Positions 1-13,932 are shown, counted from the stretch's first letter. The stretch is 64,000 nt of DNA from Prinia subflava (GCF_021018805.1 NC_086283.1:18566162-18630161), one strand, 5' to 3'. The notes: generated from the sequence alone by a model not told the origin. Numbers and translations: made by a program.

Positions 1-2270
1 TGTAAGTACAAAACATCAGGAAGCAGATACTTGAGATCTATTTGGCAGATAAAAATAGCATTTAGAGAAGGTGTATTTTACCTGGAGTGGTAAGAAATAC
101 TATTTTGCAGTGAGGAAAGAAATTGTTATGAGGCATTGCACACCTTTTATGTTGGTCTTCCATTCTCAGTGCCCCACTACTTCTCTTCTCTCTGAAAAGC
201 TTCAGTTTTTAGAGGGAAAAGAAGTTTTGAGACTATTTATTTAGTTTTGAACTTCTTTTTGTTTGCTTACAATCAGACTCACTTTGTGTTCTTAAGAAAT
301 TTGTGTTCCTAATGGATGACATGGAATTTTTTTTTCAAGTTTACAGTAAAATTTCAAGTCCCAAACCCCCAAAACCTCAAAGAAAACCTCTGATAACTTT
401 CCCAAAATGGAAATGTGTTCAATTTTAGAGAAATTCAGATGAAGTCTTTTACCTTCTGGCTCTTTTGAAAGTTCACATTGTGCAAAGGATATATCAAGAG
501 CCATCAGGTGGCATTACAAACCTCACAGTGTTTCCAAGCTTAATTACTCACAACAATAAATAATTAGTAGTGTCTGCGTAATGCAGTAGATTTGCAAAAG
601 TAGCTATTGGACAGTAGGGCAGGGTTTGAGAATTGAATTAGCTAGCACAGTGCTCAGTGAGAAAGAATTCCCTCAAATTAATGGTTCCTTAAAACAAACA
701 AAAATCAGTGAGGATTGGTATTTTTTTCAGGCTCAAAATTCCCATAGTATGATGCATACTGGATGCCTGGATGATGCTGTTAGGGAAGAGTAACAAAACA
801 AACAAAAACCAAAATAGCTCATTGAAATAGTCTACTTAATTATTTATGCTTTACATTTATTGTGTGAAAAGCCAAGTTCTTATTAAATAGTTTCATTTAT
901 TTTAAGTAAATAGTGTATTTTTAACTGATATGCAGCATGGAGCATCAGAGACAAAAAGGACTCTATAAGATGACAGTTCTTACATAGAATACATTTTACA
1001 TGTGTCCCTCAAAGCTTTTTAGCTGCACTCAAATCGCTTTCACACCAGGAAAAAAACAAAACAAAACAAACAACTAAAAAAGGCTCCTCTCCAAAATAAG
1101 TCCATTCATCATCTGGCGGTTTCATAGAAAGAAGTTTTTTAACATTGACTTAAACTACAGGAATCTCTTGGGTAACATTTTTTTTCCTTCAGAACTTTGA
1201 ACAAGGCTAGGAAATGTCCGTGACCCTGTGGTTTCAGAAGGAAGCAGGGATTTCAAACACTTAGAGCATTGAATAATTAAAGACATACTGGTTTTATCAG
1301 ATTTATTATGAGTTGGGATCTCTGCCAGTGGTTGTTGAGAAGGGAAGTCCAACCCCTCTGAAGCACTAGTGAAAAATTTCCCAGGGGTTCCTGTTATAAC
1401 ATTGATATGGATTGTTGTTAACATAAAGTTATCAAACATCTACAAGTTTCACGAAGTAAAGGTGATGCCCCTCATTCCTACAATAATATTTCTGACACAG
1501 AAAGTGGTAATTAAGTTTTAGGATTAAATCCCATCTTAATGTCTTATATTGCTTATAAATGAACTGCCAAAAGTCCTGGGCAGTTGTGATGGTGTCTGAT
1601 TTTCTGGATTTTATTCTTTGAGCCTTACTCACAAGGCTTTAGTAAGCATTTCAAGAACTACTGCAGAATGATACAATTGTATATAATTTGCCAAAATAAA
1701 GGGGTAGCTACTGCAAACTTGATTTCTTTCAGCACTGACAGCATAAAAATGCTATAAAACTAGGTTCCTGTTTTGAATTCAGTTCTAAAAGGCTCATTTT
1801 TTATCTACCCTGAGGATCAAATTGAAATTTTAACTAGTGTACAGGTATTTTCCCCCAAAGACTGAAAATATGGAGCTAATTCTGTATGTCTAAGAAGCCA
1901 AGGACACTACAAATTGCACTTCTGAGCCCTTTCTTTTCACATTAAGCACCATTTTACAAGGAAATTTACACAGGCCTCAGTTGGTTGCAATGCTGCTTAA
2001 CTTGATGATGCCTTTATTTTTTTTTCCAATTAATCCTTCAGAGACTGATTTGATTTGCCTCAGTCCTGAAAATCTGCTCCTCTCCTGCTTTCCAACCCAG
2101 ATAGAAATAAAGCTGTCCAGTAACAGAGTTATGATGCTTGGTTATTCGTCTCCTTCCTCCTGAAGAACAAGAAAGGTTAAAGGAGTTTCAAAAGGTCTCT
2201 AGTTGTCAATTTTTGTCTAATTCTATAATAAATATTAAATTTTGGGAGGAAATGGTGTTAACTTCCATGT
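1..2270. other. Non-coding DNA, nothing recognised
   Basis: AT-rich single-copy-looking sequence. A small A/C-rich low-complexity patch lies near 1050-1083. The open frames here are under 100 codons, have no supporting splice or initiation context, and overlap on both strands. I see no repeat family, RNA gene or regulatory block I can name. Confidence 0.7.
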
Positions 2271-2324
2271 TGCAAGCACAACTGCAACAAAAACAACTGC
2301 AAGCACAACTGCAACTGTTCTTGT
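2271..2324. repeat. Short tandem duplication, 27-bp period
   Basis: The 17-nt word GCAAGCACAACTGCAAC occurs at 2272-2288 and again at 2299-2315, separated by an A/C-rich linker, giving about two copies of a 27-bp unit. This is a local replication-slippage type duplication with no visible function. Confidence 0.8.
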
Positions 2325-5300
2325 TCTTTGCATTATAAAAAACACATAAAATCAGTGATCAGAGGTGATGTAGTTACAGTTTTTGTCCATGACTGATTCC
2401 CTGGTTAGGACTGGATACAGCAAAATACAGCTTCTTACAGAATTTTCTAGAAATGGAGCGTATGCTAGGGAATGAGATCCTGGAAAACTACAGATTTTGG
2501 GGGTTTTTTGGTAATTTTGAAACCTATCTGCTGTATAATCTTGAGGTATCAGCACAGAAGTGAAGCACAGGCTCCTCAAAGCACGTTGTCTCTGCATCAG
2601 CAACCCAGTGAAACAGGATTTTGTGCTTTGCTGTGGGACAGAATAGCAATTAAAGACACAAAGATGGGACTTTCAACCATTCCTGAATAAATACAGCTGG
2701 TCATAAAATAAAAGTCAGTATCAAATAATTTAGAATGAAAACATTGACCAAAGCGATGCCAAACTAAATATTCCATTTTGAGAGTACCAGAACACTGTGA
2801 AACGCTTTGCTTCTATCAAATTCCTGACTGTTTCACTGGAAAAGCCATCCTTGTAATATCTTATTGTCTTAGGAGAAGAGGAGGAGAGTGTGTAGCTCAT
2901 CAGCAGTGATAGGCAACCAGTAGTCCTTGCATAGGACAACTGGGAGTAGCTCCTGCTTCAGAATGATTTTAAATTAACAGTATTGTGGAAAGTATTCATG
3001 TTACCAATTTCCAACTCTTACACTGATCAAATTGAAATAAGACTCAGATTTTACAGTCTATCAGCAAGTCCTTCATATGTTTTGAAGAAGATATATTTTC
3101 TAAGGGGCATCCACTGACTCTGGATTATACAGATTTTTTTCTTAGAAGGCTATTTCAGATACTGTATAACAAGGAAAGGAACAAGATGCCATCATTCCCA
3201 AGTCATAATGTTGGAGAAGAGATGAAAAGGTGTTATACCAGCTTTAAATAGATTGGGGTTTTGTGTGAAAGGAGTTGAAGCTTCCGTTGCTGAATAGTTT
3301 TGCTGTAGTTGCTCCTTTTCTATTCAGTTGCTCCTTTTCTGTTCTGGAGCCAGTAAAGTGACAGGACACAGTACTGGAAAAATTACTTTTCTTGTGTATG
3401 ATAACAGACAGATTACACTTTTGCAAACCTATCAGGGCACATTATCATGTAAATAATAATCATGTAAATAATGTGGGGATGATTTTGTGAAGGAACCAGA
3501 GATCAGTCTGCAAACTGAATATACTTTTTCAGTCAATATTCAGAGTTGCCCCCACAGGATTGTTTGAGGTATGGTTAGGGATAACTTGGCATAGCTGGAT
3601 AAGCTTAGAAAATGTTTAAGTGGGCTCCAGAGAGCTAGAAGTGCTTTGGGGAGACCCAGTGAGGTAGAGTGTAGAAGATTTTAGGTTCCTTCCTGATTAG
3701 AAGGAGGAAATGGAATCTGCTGACCACATCCTGGGCACCTCTGGAATATTTTGATGTTGCAATGATGGTCGGCTCCTCCTGTGATGCAAGTAACAGTAAT
3801 TAATGTTAGTAATGATTAATGATTAACACCTCTCTTTACAGATTCAGTCGTAAGTGGGGGTGCAATTTATCTTTGACATTAGCTAGGGACTGATCAAGTG
3901 CCTCCACAGCACCTGAGGAGTGAGATGTAACACCTTGGAGGTGTTGAATTCCTCGAGCATGATGTATTTTTCCTTGAGTGATGATACCTTTTGTTAAGAT
4001 TCCACTTTCCTAAAGTACCCCTTTTGTTCTGCTACTCGAATGGAGATATTCAAGGCAGTGAAGAGTTGCTCTAATTTTTTTGTGAATGCAGAATTTACTG
4101 ACTTTTACTTGAATCTGAAAAGAGGAGAGGGGAGAGAAAACCCAGCCTCTTCAGACTTACAGTGCACAGAGTAAATTCTGATGGTTTCATTGCCCTTTAA
4201 GAGTCCAAGAGAATATGGGCCCATATATTGTCCTGATTATAAATCCATGTGCAGATTGAACCGATTTCATGTAGACTTTTTTGAGGTAATCCAAAGAAAA
4301 TATTTAATGTAAAAATTTTCTGTTTGCAGAATCTCTGAGGAGGAGAGACATCCTGAACACAAATAAAGGATTTAGCAGAAGACTTTAATTCTGCTGTATG
4401 AATGTTTTATGCAGGCTGTGTGCACAGCATGCTAGCTGCTCACTGGGCTTGAGTAGTCCATAAAAATCAAAGTTCCTTAACTCAGTGTGGGACCAGCAGG
4501 AGACCCGAAGAAGGAATAAGAAATTGAAGCATGAAACCCCTGGCAAAGCCTGAATTAATCAATTTTTTGTAGAAGCAAATCCATTCCTGTCTCTAAAAGA
4601 GAAGAAAGCTGTTTAAATGTGATCTCTGGAATGAATAGTTAATTCACAGGAGAAGAATCTATTTAATAAAAATCTTATACAAATCTAACATCAGGCAAAA
4701 ATGTCTGTTTCCAGTTGACTTCCTACCTTTGAACTAAAAAAGACCACACCAGGATCTTTACACATCTCTGACAGTTCCTATTGCTGATTACAATTGCACT
4801 GACCAGTTGCAGCATTCATTATGTATAGATCACGAATCTTTCCTGGTTGCTCAGCACCTAAATTTACCAATTTCTTATTTTTTCTAGCTGATCTACATTG
4901 TCCTAATCACACATTCCTGTCTCAAGTTTGTTTGCAGGAGGGAAGGAGTTCCAGACCGTTGATCTTTCTTAGCAGCTAACTTTAACTCTCTGTCCTCTCC
5001 GAGGCTTACACACATGGAAAATTACTTCCTTGAAGTAGTTGAATTGTAATTTTTGTTAGCATATTAGGACCTTGCAGTTTGCTACTGATCTAATGTGTTA
5101 CTGATCTAATACTGATCTATTTTAATAGTTTTGTGGTGGTTTTATTGAAAACAGGCAATGTACTCACAGTGTTGTATAAAAAATTTTTAGGCAGCTGCTA
5201 AAACTGAAAAATCTTCCCTAAAAATTGAGTTTAAGAAACAACACACAATATTTTATTTTAGACTGGGTCTGTAGCAACTAATATATTTACAGACTTGATG

Positions 5301-8300
5301 AACACTAAGATTTAAGCACAGCAGTCTCTGCAAAAACTCTTTAAGCTATGTTGTCTCAGAAATATTTGTTTTATAGAGGATTGTTTTGAACACAGAAATC
5401 CAGCAGACACAGAAGATGCCTCTAAGTAGTTTAAGTTGGAATTGTGGATGTTGGAAAACCTTCAGGAAACATCTGGGTCGATTCTCACCCTTCTCCTCCC
5501 ATGCCTACTCTTGGTCATCTGCAGGACTTTGTGCTAATGTGAATAATTTGTAAAATTTTCTTTGAAACCATCACAGTGCTGCAAAAAGTAGGGAGTGGTT
5601 ATACTCAATTATGTACCTCTTTCCCTCTGTGAAACAGACCAAAATGATGTACAGGCAGTGTTTTCTGAACCTTACAGGAAAAAACTTGCAAAAGGGATAA
5701 GTAAGCCAGTTATAGGGAGGGTGGTCTTACAAAGATTACTGTGTTTGATTTGGTGTTAGTCCTGCTGGACTCTGGGAGATGCCTCTGGGTGCTGCTAATA
5801 TCCTAATTATGGTTAACCAGAGGGAGATGTACACTTTGAGCAGACTTCATTAGAGTTCAAATTTCAGTCTTTGTGTTATAAAGAAAGACAGCTCTCTTTC
5901 CGAGATGAGAGATGAGGAATTGCTGTGGAGAGTTTGGTGCGGAGGAGCAGGCTGGGAGAGTTTGATGCTGTGGGAATTGGTACAAATTCAGAACTATTAC
6001 ACAATTGTGCTAAATTGTGGGAATGCTACAGATTCAGAATTAGGGAAAGTGACACTGTGGGGACCAGGGACACATAAAAAAAGAAAAGAAGCCAAACTCA
6101 CCCCAAAAAAACCCCAAACCCAACCTACTAACTTGATAGCTCAGGTACTCCCCAGAGGATTTGGATGTTAGCTTTTTTCATCCCTTGGAATCAAGAAATC
6201 CAGTAGCACTGTCACTCTTGGTTGTGTCATTTCTCAATTCACTATTTTCTAAATTTTATTGAATACATTACAGACACTTAATCTATTTTATCAATTGGAG
6301 ACATTATGAAATGAAATGTTTCTGAAGTAAGGCAGAGGTAGATCTAAACCACTCCTGTCTTGAATATAACTGAAGTAGGCTAACTAAAAGCCAGGAATCC
6401 GAACTTGCACTGCTGGATTTGCTTTGGGTGGAACTATCGCCACTGAGAATATTCTGCTACCTGTGACATAATCAGGTGTTTCCTCGCTGGTTCCTAATAT
6501 TGTATCTAGATTAAGTATTTCACTTCAATGAAGAATGCATAGTTATAATGAGCACTACTTGATTTCTGAAAAGCTTAGGTTTTGTCATCATTATTAACTT
6601 AATGCCCATTAAGAATGTAATTATGGCCACAGTCCCCAAGTACTTCATCCTTACTGAAGGCCTTTATTAAAACATTGCTTTTGCTTTGACAGTGTGCACA
6701 AATTGTGCTCAGGATTGCAGAGGCATGGGAGCCTAAAAATAATTTAGAAACCTTTAATCAGAGTATTCTTAAAGTTGTATGAAATAATGTCCTACTTTTG
6801 TTCTTAGCTGTGACTAAACTCACTGTACTGTGAAATGAGGACTAAAAAGTAAATTTCCAGGTTTAGTACTGGAAAATGCGTGTTGAGAATAACTTTCATG
6901 GTACCATTGTCACAATGGGTTCAGAATAGTTGGTTGATGAAGGAAGCATACTCCTAAACCATGATTTTTCAAAAATCAATGTCACTACAGCTAGGAATGT
7001 GTTTCTGAAAGCTGTTTGTTCAAAATTCTTAATAATGTTTTCCAGTACCAGATACTGGATATTTACAAGTAAAAAGTCATTTTTGGAGGTGTACTTCTCT
7101 TCAAGTCATTAGAAATTAAGAGGAATTAGAGGCTTCTGGATGTCTTTAAAAGACAAGGCACTTAAAAGAGATTTTGGGTTCTTTTTTGCATGATAAAATT
7201 GGTTCAAAATGCACGACTCTTGTTTGTTTGATGTTAGATAGTAGGCTGCAACCAAAAATCACTTACCAGGGGCCATGTAAATGAGAACTGATAAACAGGT
7301 GATTCAAAGGGAGAACAAAGTGTCAGTGAATCAGTTTCCTGTTCAGGTAGGGAAATCAGCTTCTCCCCAGCTTTAGGACTTGGCTTGCCATTCCACAGCC
7401 TTCACTGCCCAGTCCAAACATCCCAGTGCTCCTGATGTTTACACAGCTGATGTGGCAAACACGAGGCAGGGGACTGTGCAGCCAATTACCCTTTAGATGG
7501 AGCTGTTTCTCCTCGGATGATGTGAAGGTTGCAAATAATGTCTCTAAGAAGTTAAGTAAGAATGAGCTGATTTGTGCTGCAGTTCAGTAAAAGGTTTTAT
7601 TCTCTTATAAATGTGTGTTTATCACTGCCAAAGAAAGCAAAGTGTATCCTGTTCTTACCTATTCAAAAATCTCTCATAAGAAATAAATATTGATAAGGAA
7701 AAGAAGTTGTATAATAATGTTTTGGAAAATACACAAGTGTATCCGTCCAGCTCAAATTGGGGATAGTTTTGTGATATGAAAAAAATGAGTGCTGCATGTA
7801 AGATAATGTTACACAGTCAGTGAGCTGAGCTTCTGAGCATTCAAATATTTCCCTTGGAGGTGAGGAAAATTTGTCTTTTTCCTGTGAGCTGCAGTGTATT
7901 GGTAGGAGTGATCCTCAGATGGGTAAAAGCTATTTATTTGTTTCCTATCATGATTAACACAGTCTTCTTTCATTAACAAGGCAATCCTGCTTTATCAGCA
8001 ATAACTCCAGCATACCCAAAGCAATTCTGCTAGCTGGTCCTTGGGAAGTTGTCTAATTAGCTTCTAATTAAATTCACTCTTTGAGTTGAGTGCCACTTCA
8101 GAAGGATGTGTTCCCTGACATACATGGTTCCAGGTCTCTGCCCTTCTGCAGTGTAAACATGTTCAAGTGCTCTGCACCTTCAGTGGTGCCCAACAGCTCA
8201 TCAGCTACTCCAGGTCATGTAGTTTATTCAGGCTGCAGGGTTTTTTTTTTGCTGTCAAGAGATGTGGATTTGGCTGTAGGCTCTATTAATTATTGTGGCA

Positions 8301-10267
8301 GCACTAGCAGCCTGCTTCTGCTTTTCTCTGTACCCCTTGGAGTTAGGGGTGATTTGATGAGAGAGCAAAATCCTCCCGCAGGGAAGAGGTGTCTGGAGTC
8401 AACCTGTTGGCAAATGAGCAGCAAGTTTAGCCCAAGGACACCTCCGTTTTTCCTCACACAGCTTGAGTAGTTAAGAGCAGGACTGACTTGCTGGATGCAT
8501 TGGTCCATGGAGGCCAAGACTGGGTCTCCAATAGTGGCATTTCAGACTAACACTGTGGTGATTCTGTGAGCCAAGGCACTCTTGCTCAACCTTTCGCCTC
8601 CTGCTTCTCCTGCATCCACATGTGATGGATTAGGGATCTTACATATGTTTCTACCTCTCCACTTTACTGTGTGTTTTGGTAGTGCAGGATTATGCAAGAA
8701 AGAGTTCTCTATTCATGAGTTGCTTCCATGATTTTGGAAATGTTAATTGTGTATCTCCTTTGGCTTTCTCTCTGAAAGGAGATCTGGCATTTCCACCATC
8801 CCTTGCAGAAGCGACTGTGACCCTCTCAGATCCATTTGCTTGCCCAGATATCTGCCCACTGTATCCTCTTGATGCAGAAGCCACATCCATGCCTTGAAAT
8901 CACAGGTGGAGCCCAGTAAATTCAGTTTTCCATGATTTGCAGGCATGAATATACAATGACCTTCCAGTGCAGGCTCTTTGGACTTTGCTGGGCTTGATCT
9001 TTTCCCCAGCTCCTCCTGTCATGCAGCTTTCTGGAGGGAATATGGCCTGCTGTACTTTTGGGATGAGCATTTCTGGTACAGGCTTGAGGTTGGCTATCCT
9101 GCCCAGCAGCCTGTAGTCCCTGTAGTGGCAGGTAGGACCTGCTTCTCCCTCACCTTCTTGAAGACCTCTCACAACCTGATTCCCACACTCTGTCTGGTGC
9201 CTGGCAAGATCCCTGCAGGCTGTGATGAAGCTTTATTAGTTTCATTAGACTTTCATTACAGAATAATCAGAATCATGCTAACAAATCCCCTCATTATTGC
9301 TGTATAAATCTTGCATCATAGCTCCTTGTTTCTTATTAGTGAGCAGCTGAATGTTCTGCAAGTGCACGAGGCAAATAAATCCTTGCTGGGCAAAGGCCTG
9401 TCAGACTTCTGTTTATTCCCAGGCAGTCCTGAAACTCTTCCCCTAGCCTTTACTCATGCTTGTCTTCTGTGAATTCAATAATTGAGTATGAAAGAATTGA
9501 GCAGCAGTCTCACCTGTTGTGTGGCAGCACCCTTAAAGGCACCCAGGCCTTGGATCAGGATGTGCTGGGAGCAGTGGTATCCTGTAGACCCCACCCTGTG
9601 AGTAACAGGCAGAACTTTAATGCCTGTTCTTCAATCTGTCTTTATTTGTTCTGTGAAGAGAACATCCAACTTCTTCTCTAACAGAGACGTCCTACATAGA
9701 TTTTGCATGTTCTCCAACTACACAGTGTTGTAATTAAAGAAATTACAGGGTGACAGGATGACTTCTAACCCCCTAAAAGAATTTGCCTTTTCCTACAATA
9801 GCAATTTAAAACCACTTTAGAGCTGTGATCATTTGGAGAAAAAGCAGGGAATTGGGATGGAACTTGTGACACAAAGGCAAGCTGGGCTTCAGTTAAAAGC
9901 ACTCAATAACTCCTTTTGTGATTTTTTTAGTTTTTTATTTTTTAATACAAATGTGTTTTCAACAACATTTTTAATATACTGATCTGTGTGATGCATAAGC
10001 TGCATATGGTGTTAATTACTGTGAAATTAATCACATTTTATACTGTGCTTGTACAACCTTGTCCTCTAATCAGCATTCCTGCAGTTTTCTTCTGATGTTA
10101 AATCATTTATAGCAGGCTTTTAAGAAATATTTATGATTCTAGAGATGCTTCTCTGCTAATTTATTACTTTGAATTGATTGTTAGAAGTGAACATGGGTTT
10201 AACCCTAAGCTTGTGCTCCAATTCTGATTGACTGGAGCTGAAGCATTGACTTAAACACTACCAAGAT
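2325..10267. other. Non-coding DNA with minor tandem duplications
   Basis: No gene or transposon was recognised. Three very small tandem duplications stand out: period 19 at 3308-3345, period 15 at 3444-3472 (ATCATGTAAATAAT twice) and a two-to-three copy ACTGATCTAAT run at 5083-5119. Between about 8090 and 9310 the DNA is somewhat richer in G and C, and several frames of 67-126 codons stay open on both strands. They overlap one another, lack recognisable motifs and have no clear splice context, so I treat them as chance. The stretch around 9900-10130 is dense in ATTA/TAAT words and could hold a conserved element, but I cannot show this. Confidence 0.6.
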
Positions 10268-10340
10268 ATCACAGAATTTAAAATATCAGGTTGAAAGGGG
10301 ACCTCAAGGGTCATCCACCCAACCTCTCTTGGCAAAGACA
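10268..10340 (-). mobile_element. CR1 LINE 3'-end fragment (minus strand)
   Basis: The plus strand starts ATCACAGAATTTAAAATATC and continues with GGTTGAAAGGGGACCTCAAGG, TCATCCACCCAACC and CTTGGCAAAG. This is the degraded order of words seen at the reverse complement of an avian CR1 3' terminus (TCATAGAAT, then GGTTGGAAGGGACCT, then TCATCTAGTCCAACC). Only about 70 bp survive, so this is a 5'-truncated, old copy. The subfamily cannot be assigned by eye. Confidence 0.65.
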
Positions 10341-11818
10341 AGAGGTATGGGAGTTGGTGGGTGCTTTTTAGTGTTTATTAATTTCAATTTCTACACTGTT
10401 ACCACAGTTGCTTGTAGCTGTTTCCTGCATTCCATCTTACTCCTTGTGGTACAGAAATAAATGAATATACACTTGTTGCTCTGTGTGCCTGACATGGCCT
10501 CCCTTCCATGGTGTTCTGTTACATAAATAGAAAAAAACACAGACTGTTGTAAGGTTGTTACTTTTAAAATTATGTAAATTATTAGTTGTCTTTATTTTTA
10601 GTTTTTAATGTTTGAATTTATTTGTATTAATGTATTGTTTATCCTTTCCCACCCTAATTAGGGTTTTTTTTTTAGTAGCATAAGTATGTAGGAATTTGAG
10701 GGGCTAGGCAAACAAAGCTCTATTTCCAGAGCCCTACTGCTCTGGAATTTGATCATACTGCTTTCTGCTTTCCTGAGCAAAAGAGGTGAAGGGGATTGGG
10801 TAATTCTTTAATTTGCACCTGGAGGGCTCAGGGCAGGACTTCTGCAGTGTCCTCAGCTTTGGAATGTTTTAGTCTGGTAGATCTGGCTGCTGTGGCACAA
10901 GGGCATCAAACAGCTTCCAGACCTGAAATTCCAGCAAATAGATTCATCCTCCTAACTTTTCTACCACTCCAGTCACACCCCATCTCTCTTAGGCTGCTCT
11001 TGCCTTTTTGCTGGGGTGGCTTCAGTCTAAAAACAGTGTTGCTCATAGAAACACATTTGCAATTCCATATACACTTCTACTTATACCCAGTAAATTCAGG
11101 ATTTATGGCTTAATTTTCTGCAGGGAAAATTTTCTGCAAGAAGAGAAGGTAAAATACTTTTGAGAAAAGAAATGAAGATAAAATAGGGATATTTCAGCCT
11201 GAAGAGTTCTCTCTTCAGGCCTGTAGTTTGATATCTTGGAGAGTAAAAGCACTTCCTAAAATGTGTAATTTGTCAGTGAGTCCATCACTTCTTATTTCTC
11301 CTTCTGAAAACATGTATGATAAGAATAATAAAAAAAAAAGGAAATTAAATGGCTGAGTGTTAAGACTGGTCACTGCCCAGTTATCCCAGCTAGTGACTTG
11401 ATCTAGTGAATATATATGGTGGCTGGGAAACTGAAATTACTTTAATTTCCAGGAAACAAAATGATGGTCTAAGAACAGAAAACAGCTTAACAGCTTTTTG
11501 ATGGGCATTGATCATCCAAAAACAAAAGGAATTGCAGCAACTTTTTTTGAAAAAACCCAACCATGTGGTGAGTGCTCTTAAGGCCTGCTAGAATACTGAT
11601 TTACAACAGATACCTCAGCTTCCACTGCCATGCACAGGTGTAGATTTACATCCACATATTCATAGATAACCTACATAATCCCCTCCCTCCACATGCAGAT
11701 ACTCTCAGTCTAAAGTTTGTTCTTGACCGTACACCCCTTACCTGAGATCAGCACAGAGCAGTAATGCTGCTTTCTCTTTTGAGTATGAACAGAACTTGTC
11801 CCAGCCAGCTCCCTGTAT
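10341..11818. other. Non-coding DNA, nothing recognised
   Basis: AT-rich sequence with a short T run near 10663. A frame of 105 codons at 10796-11113 on the plus strand has no recognised domain or splice context and is taken as chance. Confidence 0.65.
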
Positions 11819-12082
11819 CCCACAATAAAAGGGGAGATGTTTGGAGACGTTACCTCAATTTCTGCTGAGTTTTCTGTGCAATCTTTCATGGCTTCTTCAT
11901 ATGAGATCCATGTAAAGGGCTTAGGGCTTAGAGCGTTTGCTTGGGAAGTTTGCCCATTACACTTGAGTGATTATTTTCTTTTTAATACAGCCAGTGAGCC
12001 TGTAAGGAGAGGAAAATCTGGATTTCGAAGTGGACAAGGATCTCTGCCTTCCTCTTCACTTGGTGGATTATTTGCTTTGTGA
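11819..12082 (+). repeat. Duplicated unit, copy 1 (unidentified family)
   Basis: This stretch is repeated in direct orientation about 1.2 kb downstream at 13017-13279. Shared landmarks in order are CCCACAATAAAA, CAATTTCTGCTGAGTTT, AATCTTTCATGGCT, CAGGGCTTAGGG-like, CTTGGGAAGTTTGC, TTTTCTTTTTAATACA, GGAAAATCTGGATTT-like and CTTCCTC. By eye about four of five positions agree, with a few short indels. Copy 1 contains a splice-acceptor-like tract ending in AG at 11989-11990. An open frame then runs to a TGA at 12080-12082, and an AATAAA follows at 12128-12133, so a terminal exon is conceivable. I do not recognise the translation. It may instead be an old unclassified interspersed repeat. Confidence 0.85.
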
Positions 12083-13016
12083 CTCTGTGACAGTGTTCCT
12101 GTCCCTTAGTAGCTATCGGAAACAGCAAATAAAGCTCTAACCCCCAAAAATTTTGAGTTTAATTGTTACATTTGTTATGTGTTAACATAACACATTTTAG
12201 GTGTTTTAAGTGTCATATTTTGAGTACCTTCAAAGCAATGCTAAAGATCACTTGAGAGGAAGCAGCATCAGCTCAGCCAAGGGTTTAGCTGATGACATTA
12301 ATACAGCTTTTATATTAAGTGCTAACATCAGTTAACCTTTCGGGAGAGTTTATTCTTTCCTGGAAAAAAATATGTTCTAGTGAGTCACTTTGCTGCACAT
12401 AGAGCAGCCATTCTTCTCCATTTCACCATTTGCAGCTGCAGTGATCCATCTGAATGGAAAACTGTACACTGGCACAAAGCTAAACAATCCTTGCAGGCTG
12501 TCAGTGGTAATAATTTGCTCCACTTTGTCATAAGAATAAATCTTCAATGAGTTTCGTGAAAACCTAAGTATAACACAGGAGATGGAGATTTGGGGGCAGG
12601 TAATGATACATTGCTTTTCTCTGAAAAAGATTATTTCTGGAGGTTGATGTACCTATTTCAGTGAATTTGTATAATCTTTTTTTCTAACTATTTGACATTC
12701 TTAAAGTTTCTGAAATTTCCTTGCTTTTATGAAAGGATACATGCATAGTGTGAGAAATCTAATTTTCCAGAGAAAATAAGATCATAATGGAAGTGCAGAG
12801 AGTTTCTTCTTGCACTTTTGTTTATTTTAGGGTCTATGTTTCTTTGCCAGCAGTATTTATTTAGAATTCCATTGAAATGTTTTGGAGAAAAAAAGATTAA
12901 TTATCTTTAGTATTAATTGGGCACTGACTCAGTCTTTTAGAAACTAATTCTTGATTAAAGATTGAATGGTTTTGAAATTTTTCTTTAAATTGAGATTCAG
13001 GTGAGGAAGACCTTTT
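12083..13016. other. Spacer between the two duplicated units
   Basis: AT-rich, no gene recognised. An AATAAA lies at 12128-12133 just after copy 1. An imperfect inverted repeat sits at 12170-12195 (ATTTGTTATG against CATAACACAT, 9 of 10 pairs, 6-nt loop). Confidence 0.6.
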
Positions 13017-13279
13017 CCCACAATAAAAAGCAATATTTTTCATCTTTAGATATGTCGCTGCAATTTCTGCTGAGTTTCCTGTGTAATCTTTCATGGCTCC
13101 TTCATGGGAGACTCAGGGCTTAGGGTGTTTTGCCAAGAGCTTGGGAAGTTTGCTCATTGCATTTAAGTAATGATTTTCTTTTTAATACAATCAGAGAGAC
13201 TGTTAGGAGATGAAAATCTGGATTTAGAAGTGGAAGGAGATCTGTCTTCCTCCTCATTTGTTAGGTTACTTCCCTTTTA
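13017..13279 (+). repeat. Duplicated unit, copy 2 (unidentified family)
   Basis: Direct-orientation partner of 11819-12082. The offset between copies is about 1198-1205 bp, the difference reflecting small indels. Compared with copy 1, an 8-bp block is missing and a few bases are added near 13120. The acceptor-like AG is AA here (13189-13190), and the frame that is open in copy 1 meets a TGA at 13211-13213. If the unit was ever an exon, this copy is broken. It is followed within about 30 bp by the (TTTTG)n microsatellite. Confidence 0.85.
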
Positions 13280-13308
13280 GTCTTTAGGAAGACTCTTCCC
13301 CCGCCCTT

Positions 13309-13309
<1 letters not shown>

Positions 13310-13361
<52 letters not shown>

Positions 13362-13362
13362 C
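13310..13362. repeat. (TTTTG)n microsatellite
   Basis: About nine uninterrupted TTTTG units, followed by a T run. The minus-strand frame reading KTKQN repeats here is a product of the simple repeat and not a protein. Confidence 0.97.
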
Positions 13363-13932
13363 CTTCTGGGGCCCAACATCAGACACATCAAGAACCTTTC
13401 TCTGAGTATCTGCCAAAGGCACTAAATTACTCTGCTGCTTCCACCAGAAGACATTATGGCAGCTTTGGAGAATCAGCTGGAGCAGAGACTGTTGCTCCAG
13501 TTTTTTCCTGTGGGATGCCAGCATGATGGAGTGTTCCCTGGGAGCACAGGGGGCTGTGAGCAGTTTGGAGTCTGATAATTACAGAGCAGAATCCTGAATG
13601 GACAAAGACATGTCATTTTCCAAAGTCAAATTAAAGCATCTGCAGCTGTCAAGCTGTACAGCTTCTCTGTATTTTGAACCTAAAAGAGCAATATTTGCCT
13701 CTAACTTTGCATATACATGCTAAAGTTATGAAATACAGTAATGATTTGGTTTGATATTTTTATTTTTTCTTTTAACTGGCAAAGCAGACTAACAGTGCTT
13801 GAAGACCTAAATGGTTCTGGATTGGATCAAACCAGAAATTGCTTATTTTATTGTTTCTCTCTGAACCTTTTCTAGTTCCATCCTTGTTTAGTTCTGATTC
13901 CTGTGACAGACCACCAGCAGTAACACACTCTC

